From NCBI GenBank assembly GCA_002431915.1, contig DJEP01000067.1, positions 1-34,666 of the forward strand: DNA of 34,666 nt. The letters run 5' to 3'. This stretch comes from Lachnospiraceae bacterium UBA5895 (lineage in GTDB: Bacteria > Bacillota > Clostridia > Lachnospirales > Lachnospiraceae). Made by a program: the position numbers and the translations under genes. Below, piece by piece: positions 8,314 to 16,202 of this stretch; positions within the stretch are counted from its first letter, which is position 1, and the number at the start of each line of letters is the position of its first letter. Under the pieces are notes generated by a model, which made no database searches, was not told where the DNA came from, and saw nothing but the letters and a program-made list of their open reading frames with translations.

Positions 8314-9282
8314 CTAATTTGCTCTGTGCTCTCTCTTCCAGCTGCCTACCGCTGTCTGAGGCACATTCGCCGTCACATGACTGATGATATATTTCGGTCT
8401 GCCCTTGACCTCTTCATAGATTCTTGCAATATAATGTCCGATAATTCCTAAACTCAGCATCAGGAATCCGCCGATGATCAGGATCAGCAGGATCACCGTG
8501 GTAAATCCTTCCACTGCCGTACCCATGAGGTAACGCACCAGCGTCTGTATTGCCAGGATCACACTGAACAGAATCGATATGATTCCCATGACAGTCACTA
8601 ACTGCAGTGGCAGGGTACTGAAGGAAGTCGCATTCGTAATCGCATACTTCATCAGACTCCAGAAGGACCACTTGCTCTGCCCGTATTTCCGTTCCTGCAC
8701 TTCGTATTCCACAGTCTCGGTCTTAAATCCCGCCCAGAAGGTCAGTGCCCGGAAGAACGTATTTCTCTCCGGCAGTTCCAAAAGCACCTGTACTACTTTC
8801 CGGTCCAGAAGCTTGAAATCCGAGGAGGCATTCATATCCATCTTGATCAGCTTGCTCATGATCTTATAAAAAAGTCCCGCGGACAGCTTGTATCCCAGGC
8901 TCTCCCGTCCTCTGTCGGACTTGATGCCCTCCACGATCTCTGCACCCTGCTGCCATTTTTCCCACATTAAGGGGATCACCTCTGGCGGATGCTGTAAGTC
9001 ACAGTCCATCACGATCACGGCATCTCCCGTGGTCAGTTCCAGTCCGGCAAAAATACCGGCTTCTTTTCCGAAGTTCCGGGAGAATTCCGCTCCCCGCACC
9101 CGGGGATTCTGTGCGGCACATTCCTGTATCCGTTCAAAGGTTCCGTCCTTCGATCCGTCACTGATAAATACCAGCTCGTAATCGATTCCGTGGGCATCCA
9201 GCAGGTCTCCCAGCACTTTTGCCGTATTTGCAATATTCTGTTCCTCATTGTATGCCGGTAAGACGATTGATAATAAAGCCAT
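8314..9282 (-). CDS. GtrB/DPM1-type family 2 glycosyltransferase (polyprenyl-phosphate sugar synthase)
   Basis: This 322-residue protein has an N-terminal GT-A domain: LSIVLPAYNEE (4-14), SDGSKDGT (41-48) and the catalytic DCDLQHPPE (93-101). A KYGQSKW motif (199-205) is followed by two membrane segments (about 222-248 and 260-286) and IARIYEEVKGRP. This is the usual layout of GtrB and bactoprenol glucosyltransferases, which join a sugar to undecaprenyl phosphate on the inner face. It lies 2 bases after the stop of the GtrII gene, so the two look like a donor-maker and transferase pair. The ribosome site is AAGGG before the ATG at 9282. The sugar may be glucose or the WecE product; this cannot be read from sequence. 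Confidence 0.82.
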   Translation of the reverse strand: MALLSIVLPAYNEEQNIANTAKVLGDLLDAHGIDYELVFISDGSKDGTFERIQECAAQNPRVRGAEFSRNFGKEAGIFAGLELTTGDAVIVMDCDLQHPPEVIPLMWEKWQQGAEIVEGIKSDRGRESLGYKLSAGLFYKIMSKLIKMDMNASSDFKLLDRKVVQVLLELPERNTFFRALTFWAGFKTETVEYEVQERKYGQSKWSFWSLMKYAITNATSFSTLPLQLVTVMGIISILFSVILAIQTLVRYLMGTAVEGFTTVILLILIIGGFLMLSLGIIGHYIARIYEEVKGRPKYIISHVTANVPQTAVGSWKREHRAN

Positions 9283-9284
9283 AC

Positions 9285-10841
9285 TTAATCCCTTCCGCAG
9301 TTCTCTGTCTTGACATAGAGGATGCCGTCCACTACTTTCGTGGAGTTTGCCCCCGGGAAAGTATCCATGTCAATGTATTCCTGTGTCATATAAATCTCAC
9401 CAACGGTATCCGGATCCAGGAAGTTCAGGGTGGCACCGAGATAATTCTTCATAAACGCCTGGTAATCCGCTCCCTTATAGATCAGATAATCACCGTTTAA
9501 CCCAATCATGCCGTCCGTAACTTTTCCCGTAATATCCGTCGTGGGGAATTCATCATAGCCGATAACACCCACCACCGCCACGGGAATCCCCTGATAATAC
9601 CCGGGGGTCTGTTCGATCCGGTCTAACAGTCGGACACAGTACGCATAGGTCTTCTCATATTTTTTTTCAAGATTCGAGTATCCGATATTGTCCGATACTC
9701 CGTAGTTGAACACCAGAATCACGACAGCCGCAAGTGCCGCCCAGTGGATACCGGTGTCCGCTTTTCCATTCTCACCCGCATATCTGTCCGTAAAACCAAG
9801 CATGAGTATCAGGTATAATACCCACTGATATCGCATGAGCAGATGATAGGTCAGATTCGGGGAAATAATTAAAATCACATTTGTTAACAGTGGCAGTCCC
9901 ACAGCCAACAGAATTATTATAACGAAAAATGCCGGATTCTTCCACCATTTTCTTTGCAGCATCCTTCTCACCAGTAAAAATACCACTGAGAGCACCAGTA
10001 CTGCGCATGCCACGAAGGAGAAAATATTGTTCACCAGCACATCACCATGCACCGTAAATGCCAGGAAATCATAATACATTCCTTTTAAGGTGGTGAACAG
10101 CCCCTGACCGGAACCACCCTGTTCCATGGAATTGATGCCCTGATAGGTATCCAGTACTTTGCCCTGCAGTTTTAACAGGATCTGCAGAATCACATAATAC
10201 AAGACCGCTCCGGTGATTCCCATGCCAAGATACCGCAATACATATCGTGCCTTTTCCTTAAGACCACGCTCCTCCATGAAAAAGAGCAGGATCACATATA
10301 CACATAATAAAATAGCAAAGGGCAGATATGCCTGGTAGATTCCCATGCTGAAGGCAAGGCTCACAGCTCCGGGAATCCAGCCTTTTTTATATTTTTTCGT
10401 TAAAAGCACTGCCAGTACCGCCAGAAACAGCGCCATCATATAACCGTCCATGGTAAATACATAGGCAAAGGTAGACGCCAGTGCCGGGAAAGATACCAGC
10501 AGTCCGCTGACGCCAATAATGGTCAGCGGATCCTTAACTTCCAGGGTCTCCGTCAATACCACCGATGCCAGAGAAAGCCACAGCATGCCGATCAGTCCGA
10601 TAACCCACGGAATCGTAAAATAAGAGGAAAACCCGCATGCCACCGTTAAAAACCACCGTCCGGAAGTGATCATATTCTGATCAAAATACATGCTGCTCAA
10701 TCCGTCATGGTTCGGAATATCCGACAGCATCACCGGAAGATGGATCAGCAGACCAATGACGAATGCCGATACAAATGCAATTTTCCATGTAGTTTTGATC
10801 TTAGCTCTGCTATATTGCAAAAATTCCCAGGGTGTTTTCAT
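9285..10841 (-). CDS. GtrII-family membrane glycosyltransferase
   Basis: This 518-residue protein has about ten to twelve membrane segments and a soluble C-terminal part of roughly 110 residues. The first loop holds NHDG (44-47) and SGRW (60-63), the acidic and Arg-Trp marks I associate with the GtrII family (PF14264). GtrII proteins take a sugar from polyprenyl phosphate and decorate a polysaccharide outside the membrane. A good AAGGAG site precedes the ATG at 10841. The GtrB-like gene follows 2 bases after the stop. The classical third partner, the small flippase GtrA, is not in the window. The gap before the start holds a palindromic hairpin at 10880-10895. Confidence 0.75.
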   Translation of the reverse strand: MKTPWEFLQYSRAKIKTTWKIAFVSAFVIGLLIHLPVMLSDIPNHDGLSSMYFDQNMITSGRWFLTVACGFSSYFTIPWVIGLIGMLWLSLASVVLTETLEVKDPLTIIGVSGLLVSFPALASTFAYVFTMDGYMMALFLAVLAVLLTKKYKKGWIPGAVSLAFSMGIYQAYLPFAILLCVYVILLFFMEERGLKEKARYVLRYLGMGITGAVLYYVILQILLKLQGKVLDTYQGINSMEQGGSGQGLFTTLKGMYYDFLAFTVHGDVLVNNIFSFVACAVLVLSVVFLLVRRMLQRKWWKNPAFFVIIILLAVGLPLLTNVILIISPNLTYHLLMRYQWVLYLILMLGFTDRYAGENGKADTGIHWAALAAVVILVFNYGVSDNIGYSNLEKKYEKTYAYCVRLLDRIEQTPGYYQGIPVAVVGVIGYDEFPTTDITGKVTDGMIGLNGDYLIYKGADYQAFMKNYLGATLNFLDPDTVGEIYMTQEYIDMDTFPGANSTKVVDGILYVKTENCGRD

Positions 10842-10879
10842 GTATTATTCTCCTTAAGAAATATTTTCAGCTGTTCTTA

Positions 10880-10895
10880 CGAATGCCAGCATTCG
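10880..10895 (-). promoter_or_regulatory. Intercistronic hairpin without a T-tract
   Basis: CGAATGC (10880-10886) and GCATTCG (10889-10895) are perfect inverted repeats around a 2-base centre, in the 73-bp gap between the SGNH gene and the GtrII gene. No run of T follows on the minus strand. Like those at 3937 and 25972, it sits in one of the few real gaps of the gene run. Confidence 0.4.
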
Positions 10896-10914
10896 ACGCC
10901 CATCTGTAAATATT

Positions 10915-11772
10915 TCATGGCTCTGAATAGTTGTCCAGGTATTCCGCGATGGTCTGTGCTATTTTTTCTCTGCCCGCTTCGTTGGGATGCAGTCCGTCAT
11001 CCGTATACAGATACAGGTCATCCCAGGTCTCATGAGGATAATAATCGTGATAGATATCGATCACTTCCACATCCAGTGCCTCGCAGATCCCGATCTCGGC
11101 GTTCACATAGTCCTCCAGCACACCGCCTCCCAGATCGTATTCCTCACAGGTCAGCTCCGGTATCGTATACCAGGTATAGGGCGGCGTAATGAAAATAATA
11201 CGCAGATCCGGATACGCATCCCGCAGTTCCCTGACAATACTGCGGATGGCACCGCAGTAACTATATTCATCATAGGGATTCACGGTGTTTTCAATGGGAT
11301 TGCCTGAATGATAGTCATTTAATCCGGAGCCGATGAATAGGATCTTCACCTGCGTGAAATCGATCTGTCCCAGATCTCCCAGGGTATCTTCAAAATAGTC
11401 CGTTGCTGACTCCCGGATGTGAACCGTCCGCTGCACGCCGAAATCCTGCACTGCAAAAGACCTCACCAGACCCGCCGCAGAGATGGAATCCTTGGTATAT
11501 CCCAGTCTTCTCTCTTCGTCCGCTCTGCCCAGAACCGTTCCGCCGAGACCGCCGTTATAACATTTTAAGCCCGTCTTATCCTGAAGCTTCGCCGCAATGG
11601 AGGTTTCATCCCGGCACAGCCCGTAGACACTGTCTCCCAGGAACACCACCTCATAGGGAATCCTCTGATATTCGCGATCCCCCGGGAAAAACAGCAACAG
11701 CAGTACCACGAACATTACGCCTGCAATCGTACTGTATATAATTTTTACTCTGCTAAATTCTATCTTCTTCAT
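10915..11772 (-). CDS. Membrane-anchored SGNH/GDSL hydrolase-like protein
   Basis: Started at the ATG at 11772, the product has 285 residues. The longer frame starting at 11817 would overlap pseG by 65 bases and has no ribosome site. A single membrane segment (about 10-30) anchors an outside-facing domain. SGNH blocks are in order: GDS (46-48, catalytic Ser48), an NGGLGG stretch (73-78), GSGLND (148-153, with Asn152) and DDGLHPN (258-264, Asp259 and His262). The family includes esterases and O-acetyl transfer or removal enzymes acting on sugars. Its place right after pseG suggests it trims or adds acyl groups on the exported glycan; this is inference. It overlaps pseG by 20 bases. Confidence 0.75.
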   Translation of the reverse strand: MKKIEFSRVKIIYSTIAGVMFVVLLLLFFPGDREYQRIPYEVVFLGDSVYGLCRDETSIAAKLQDKTGLKCYNGGLGGTVLGRADEERRLGYTKDSISAAGLVRSFAVQDFGVQRTVHIRESATDYFEDTLGDLGQIDFTQVKILFIGSGLNDYHSGNPIENTVNPYDEYSYCGAIRSIVRELRDAYPDLRIIFITPPYTWYTIPELTCEEYDLGGGVLEDYVNAEIGICEALDVEVIDIYHDYYPHETWDDLYLYTDDGLHPNEAGREKIAQTIAEYLDNYSEP

Positions 11773-12778
11773 AAATCCGGCAAAGTTCCTCCGCGATTCT
11801 GATGGCACCTTTTCCATCTACCAGATGACGTTCCAGACTGCTGTAATGCTCCCGCAGTTCTCTGCTTTTCATCAGCTCTGTCATATGTTCCACGATCCGC
11901 CCCGGCATAAGGTCACCTTCTGTCAGGTAATTCCCCCCGTAGCAGGTGATTTTCTTCTGATAAAAGGTCTCTACGATCTTCTCCTGATTATCTACAAAAG
12001 AAAAACTGATCATGGGAACTCCTATGGCAGAGAGCTCATACATGGTAGAGCCACCTGCCGTTATGGCGATATCACATTCCTTCATCAGTTCCGACATTCT
12101 GCTTACATTACGATGCACCCGGATTCTCTCATCCTTCTGCGCCATACGGCACAGCTCTTCATAATGTGGGTTAAAGATTCCGCTGACCACATGAAATACC
12201 ACCGGTATCTCCTTCGGCACTGCCCGAAGAATCTGTCCCGCCAGATCATAGCGGTCACTTCCCCCGGTGGTCAGAAGAACTGCCTCCGCCTTCTCCCGGA
12301 CATTATATTCCGCATTACGAAATTCCGGTCTGAGGGGCGCATAAGCTGCTCCCATGAGACTGTAAGCCGGCTCCGGATGGTACAGGCTTCTGTCCCCGTA
12401 TATATTATAGTTAATGATCATATTCACCGGATAGGCATGGAAGCTTTTATCATCGATATAGGCTGTCCATACCTGTCCCGTCAGTCGCTCCAGGTAAGCA
12501 TCCGAAACATAATAGCTGTCAATCAGCAGCATATCCGGATGTTCTTCTTCCATGGCAGCTGTCAGCGCAGGCAGTTCCTCCTCCATATGATCATACTGTG
12601 TATGCAGGATTCTTACCTTTTTGCCTCTGCTTTTTACCAGGTCGGCTGCTCCGTCATCCGCCATGACAAAACACACCTGTACCCCTGCTGCCTCCAGTGC
12701 CTCCGCAATGGCGAGACAGCGCATGACATGACCTGTTCCTATATGTTCATTGCCGTCTGCACGGATCCACACTTTCAT
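11753..12778 (-). CDS. pseG: UDP-2,4-diacetamido-2,4,6-trideoxy-L-altrose hydrolase, PseG-like
   Basis: This 341-residue protein begins with ADGNEHIGTGHVMRC, the glycine- and histidine-containing nucleotide-sugar hydrolase motif of PseG. It also has TTGGSD (about 170-175) and ITAGGSTMYEL (about 240-250), matching a GT-B-like fold. PseG removes UDP from the trideoxy sugar before PseI condenses it with phosphoenolpyruvate. The start shares one base with the pseI stop (TGATG), so the genes are probably translationally coupled. A direct neighbour of pseI and pseF, it completes the last three steps of the CMP-pseudaminic acid route. The enzyme could act on a stereoisomeric or differently acylated sugar. 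Confidence 0.85.
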   Translation of the reverse strand: MKVWIRADGNEHIGTGHVMRCLAIAEALEAAGVQVCFVMADDGAADLVKSRGKKVRILHTQYDHMEEELPALTAAMEEEHPDMLLIDSYYVSDAYLERLTGQVWTAYIDDKSFHAYPVNMIINYNIYGDRSLYHPEPAYSLMGAAYAPLRPEFRNAEYNVREKAEAVLLTTGGSDRYDLAGQILRAVPKEIPVVFHVVSGIFNPHYEELCRMAQKDERIRVHRNVSRMSELMKECDIAITAGGSTMYELSAIGVPMISFSFVDNQEKIVETFYQKKITCYGGNYLTEGDLMPGRIVEHMTELMKSRELREHYSSLERHLVDGKGAIRIAEELCRIYEEDRI

Positions 12779-14445
12779 CAGTTGTTTCTGTCCTTCCCTG
12801 TTGCCTTTTCATAAGCTCTTTTAAAATCGGCAATTTTCATATTCCAGTCAAAATCCACCTTTTCCCGGATAGCATCCAGATCCTTCATTCTGTGATAAGT
12901 GGCGGTTCCCGCCTGCTTCACGGGCGTGATATCTCCATCCCTGATCTGCTGCCAGTTCTCTTTGAACAGTGTCTCCATTTCCTGCATCAGAGTTTCATAA
13001 GTAGAGGAAAACGTTTCGCTCTCCTCATCAAAGTGCAGTTCCTTCTGACATAAAATATCTCCCTCATCCAGTCCAGCACTCATAAGATGTATAGTCACAC
13101 CCTTGGGAGTATCTTCAAGGAAGCTGAAAAAGTTTGGGCTGGAGCCACGGTTATAAGGCAGATAAGAGGTATGCAGGTTGATCACTCTGCCGGGCATCAG
13201 ATCCAGCACTTCCTGCGGAATAATATGACGGTAATTGAAGCTGATCATCAGAGACGGCTTCATCTGTGCGATCATCTCCGCCGTTACTTTATTCTCCACC
13301 CGATAGACCTTTTCTCCCTGCTCTCTCAGCCACCGGTACAAACTATCTGTATTCGTATTATTGGTCAAAAACAGAATACTACCTTTCTCCAGGGCATCAA
13401 AGGTAAGAGGCGTTCCTCTCTCCATGGCATGATCCGTCCGCATTCCCAGAACATCTTTCCAGTATTTGGGCTTCATACCGTAACCGGGACGGATAATACG
13501 GATATTTTCTTCCGTAAGCTCTGCTCCCGCCGGAATATCCTTCACCGCAAAAATAGATCTGCGGAATACCCGGCTGCTCTCTTCCTGTTTTTCCACGCCA
13601 TAGGTCGGTGTTCCCAGGGCAGCCTCCACATTGCGGATATCCTGCACCATCTGCTTATATTCTTCCGGTGTCATGGAGAACGAAGCATCCGGATTCTCGA
13701 TCTCACGGCTTAAGCAGAAATGCTTCTCAATAACCGATGCCCCCAAAGCTACTGCCGTCACTGCGCTCATAGAACCCATAGAATGATCCGACAGACCAAT
13801 GGGCAGTCCAAAACGTTTCTGCATATCCGAGATGATCCTGAGATACATCTGCGCCGGGTCTGCGGGATAAGCGCTGGAGCACTTTAACAGCACCAGCTGT
13901 CTGTTGCCGGTGTGATATACTGTCTCCACAGCTTCCCGGATCTCCTCCAGGGTAGCCATGCCGGTGGACATAATGATCGGTTTACCTTTCGATGCCACAT
14001 ACTCTACCAGCGGCAGATCGATCATCTCAAAAGAAGCAATCTTGTAGAACTCCAGCCCCATATCCTCCAGGAAATCCACTGCGGTATTGTCAAAAGGTGT
14101 AGACAGGAAATCTATTCCTGCCTTATCTGCCTCTGCCTTCAGCTCCGGCTGCCATTCCCACGGAGTATAAGCCTTACCGTAGAGACTGTAGAGATTCTCT
14201 CCCTCCCAGGTACCGTTATTCACCTGGAAATATTTATTGTGGCAGTCTATGGTCAGCGTATCCGGTGTATATGTCTGGATTTTGATACAATCCGCACCGC
14301 TTTCTTTGGCGGCATGAATGATCTCCTTCGCCCGTTCGATGCTCCCTGCATGATTTGCCGACATTTCCGCAATCAGATATGCCGGTTCTCCGCTTCCGAT
14401 CAGGCGGTTTCCGATTTTGATCTTAAGATTATTCATCTTCTCCAT
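12778..14445 (-). CDS. pseI: Pseudaminic acid synthase PseI fused to a formyltransferase domain
   Basis: The frame is open from 14460 (560 residues). The ATG at 14445 is preferred because GAGG lies 9 bases before it; residue numbers here count from 14460. Residues 12-290 are the NeuB/PseI TIM barrel, with IAEMSANHAGS (30-40), GTWEGENLYSLYGKAYTPW (83-101), a PseI mark, and GLSDHSMG (222-229). An SAF domain follows (about 300-356). From about 360 comes a formyl-tetrahydrofolate-type transferase fold with NLHTSYLP (428-435), H458 and LDEGD (464-468), matching the Asn-His-Asp set of Fmt-like enzymes. PseI makes the nonulosonic acid from a 6-deoxy diacylamino altrose and phosphoenolpyruvate; the extra domain suggests an N-formyl group. 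The normal PseI length is about 350 residues. Confidence 0.88.
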   Translation of the reverse strand: MEKMNNLKIKIGNRLIGSGEPAYLIAEMSANHAGSIERAKEIIHAAKESGADCIKIQTYTPDTLTIDCHNKYFQVNNGTWEGENLYSLYGKAYTPWEWQPELKAEADKAGIDFLSTPFDNTAVDFLEDMGLEFYKIASFEMIDLPLVEYVASKGKPIIMSTGMATLEEIREAVETVYHTGNRQLVLLKCSSAYPADPAQMYLRIISDMQKRFGLPIGLSDHSMGSMSAVTAVALGASVIEKHFCLSREIENPDASFSMTPEEYKQMVQDIRNVEAALGTPTYGVEKQEESSRVFRRSIFAVKDIPAGAELTEENIRIIRPGYGMKPKYWKDVLGMRTDHAMERGTPLTFDALEKGSILFLTNNTNTDSLYRWLREQGEKVYRVENKVTAEMIAQMKPSLMISFNYRHIIPQEVLDLMPGRVINLHTSYLPYNRGSSPNFFSFLEDTPKGVTIHLMSAGLDEGDILCQKELHFDEESETFSSTYETLMQEMETLFKENWQQIRDGDITPVKQAGTATYHRMKDLDAIREKVDFDWNMKIADFKRAYEKATGKDRNN

Positions 14446-14456
14446 ACTCTGTGTCC

Positions 14457-15161
14457 TCATGCTTTCCCGAGCATATGATATTTCATCTCTGCCAGTTTCC
14501 AGTCTTCTTCATTGTCGATATCCTGTACCTCGGTCTCCGGAAGTTCCATGGGTACTGTCTTCTCCATGATCAGATTCTGCTGTGCCAAAAAAGAAGACAC
14601 CCGCAGACAGTAGAACTGTCCAGCATCATGATAATAAGGTTCCAGATCCTGGGAACGGCTGTTGCGGTATTCCGGCCATTTGAACTTAAGATACCCATCT
14701 CCGTCCTGTACCACACAGCGCTGGGGCGGAAAGCTGAAACGTACTACCGGAAGCAGGGTATCACCCTTTTTTTCTTCCAGAAGGTGCATTGCTTCCGACA
14801 ACCTCTCAGGTGTGATAAACGGTGCCGTGGGATAGATGCAGCACAACGTTTCAAAATGTTCACCGCGTTTTTCATACTCTGCCAGCACTTCTTCCAGCAC
14901 ATCTTTCGTAGTGGCATAATCATTTGCCGTCTTCTCACTGCGCATGAAAGGGACTTCTGCTCCATATTTTCTTGCGGTCTCTGCAATCTCTTCATCATCG
15001 GTAGATACCATGACCCGGTCAAATACCCCCGAAGCCAGTGCTGCTTCAATGGAGTATGCCAGAATAGGCTTTCCACAGAATTCTTTGATATTTTTATGGG
15101 GAATTCTCTTACTTCCCCCCCTTGCAGTTATGATTGCCACTGCTTTGCCGGCTGTCTGCAT
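14457..15161 (-). CDS. pseF: CMP-pseudaminic acid synthetase, PseF-like
   Basis: This 234-residue nucleotidyltransferase has the usual family length. The CTP-binding motif ARGGSKRIPHKN lies at 13-24, STDDEEIA at 53-60, and near the C-terminus SRSQDL then YYHDAGQFY, which point to PseF rather than NeuA. It activates the nonulosonate as its CMP form for the glycosyltransferase. Its ATG shares a base with the stop of the preceding family 2 glycosyltransferase (TAATG), and its own stop overlaps the longest pseI frame by 4 bases. Confidence 0.87.
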   Translation of the reverse strand: MQTAGKAVAIITARGGSKRIPHKNIKEFCGKPILAYSIEAALASGVFDRVMVSTDDEEIAETARKYGAEVPFMRSEKTANDYATTKDVLEEVLAEYEKRGEHFETLCCIYPTAPFITPERLSEAMHLLEEKKGDTLLPVVRFSFPPQRCVVQDGDGYLKFKWPEYRNSRSQDLEPYYHDAGQFYCLRVSSFLAQQNLIMEKTVPMELPETEVQDIDNEEDWKLAEMKYHMLGKA

Positions 15162-16198
15162 TATGAATTACCTCTTTTCTTCCAGATCCACTGTTTGATA
15201 CGATAGTAGATAAAAAATAAAAGATCCGATCTGCTCTGCATCCGGATCAGCTTCTGTTCCGGTGCTCCTGTATGCTCCAGATAATAAGGATTCTGTGCAA
15301 ATGCAGGAAAACGTTCTTCCACACCCTTGCGAAGCTGTCTGATAAAAGCCAGCTTAGGATGTGTTACCCCTCCCATATAAGAGAACAACGTAATCGCGTA
15401 ATACAGTTCCGTATAACGATACTCAATCTCCTGTGAATATTCCGTAAGGAACCCTCTTCTCTCGCATTCCGTGTATAAAAGCTCCGCTGCCTTCATACGA
15501 TCCCGACACTTTTCTTCTGTGATATGATGTACCGTGGATACCGCATGCTGGTAATAGTAATACAGCGGTTCCTCCACTCTCTCAAAATGTCGAAAGTACA
15601 GGCTCCATAAGGGACCTGCACAGTTGTCTTCGTAGAAAATATGTTCCGGGAAATCCAGGTGGTTCTCCCGGAGCACGCTATGTTTATAAATCTTCAGCAC
15701 CATGCTGCCGGGACGCATGAACAGTCTCTCATGCTTTTCTTTCGTCAGATCCCCGGTCTGGTCCGGAGTATTGTTGACAATAACCTTGCCGACTTCAAAG
15801 GTATGATGATCCACCAGGCTGTAATCACAACCCACCAGATCCGCCCCGGTTGCTTCCGCTTTTGCAAGGAGCTTTTCGTAATAGTCCGGGGACACCCAGT
15901 CATCGCTGTCGATAAAACCGATCCACTCGCCCTCTGCGTTCTTAAGTCCCACATTTTTCGCACCACCCTGGCGCAGATTCACCGCATTTGGAATCACGCA
16001 GATCAGTTCCGGATAACGCTTCTGATAGTCTAACAGGATCTCTAAGGATTCATCTGTGGAAGCATCATCCACACAGAGGATCTCATAATCATACATTCCC
16101 CGGATGGTCTGCCCCACCAGGCTGTCCAGACAGTAATTCAGTTTTCCCTCCGCCGCCATATTGTAGACGGGTACGATGATGCTCAGTTTTTTACTCAT
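15161..16198 (-). CDS. Family 2 glycosyltransferase
   Basis: This 345-residue soluble or peripheral protein has a GT-A domain: LSIIVPVYN (5-13), CVDDASTDES (42-51), RQGGAKNVG (76-84) and the metal-binding DSDDW (97-101). The C-terminal half carries aromatic-rich stretches (LYYYYQH) and a basic end (KKRG), common in capsule and exopolysaccharide transferases of this group. No membrane segment is evident, so it probably works on the inner face with a nucleotide-sugar donor. It starts 4 bases after the ABC transporter stop and runs into pseF. The ribosome site is weak, consistent with coupling. The sugar is not predictable. Confidence 0.85.
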   Translation of the reverse strand: MSKKLSIIVPVYNMAAEGKLNYCLDSLVGQTIRGMYDYEILCVDDASTDESLEILLDYQKRYPELICVIPNAVNLRQGGAKNVGLKNAEGEWIGFIDSDDWVSPDYYEKLLAKAEATGADLVGCDYSLVDHHTFEVGKVIVNNTPDQTGDLTKEKHERLFMRPGSMVLKIYKHSVLRENHLDFPEHIFYEDNCAGPLWSLYFRHFERVEEPLYYYYQHAVSTVHHITEEKCRDRMKAAELLYTECERRGFLTEYSQEIEYRYTELYYAITLFSYMGGVTHPKLAFIRQLRKGVEERFPAFAQNPYYLEHTGAPEQKLIRMQSRSDLLFFIYYRIKQWIWKKRGNS

Positions 16199-16202
16199 AG
16201 GC

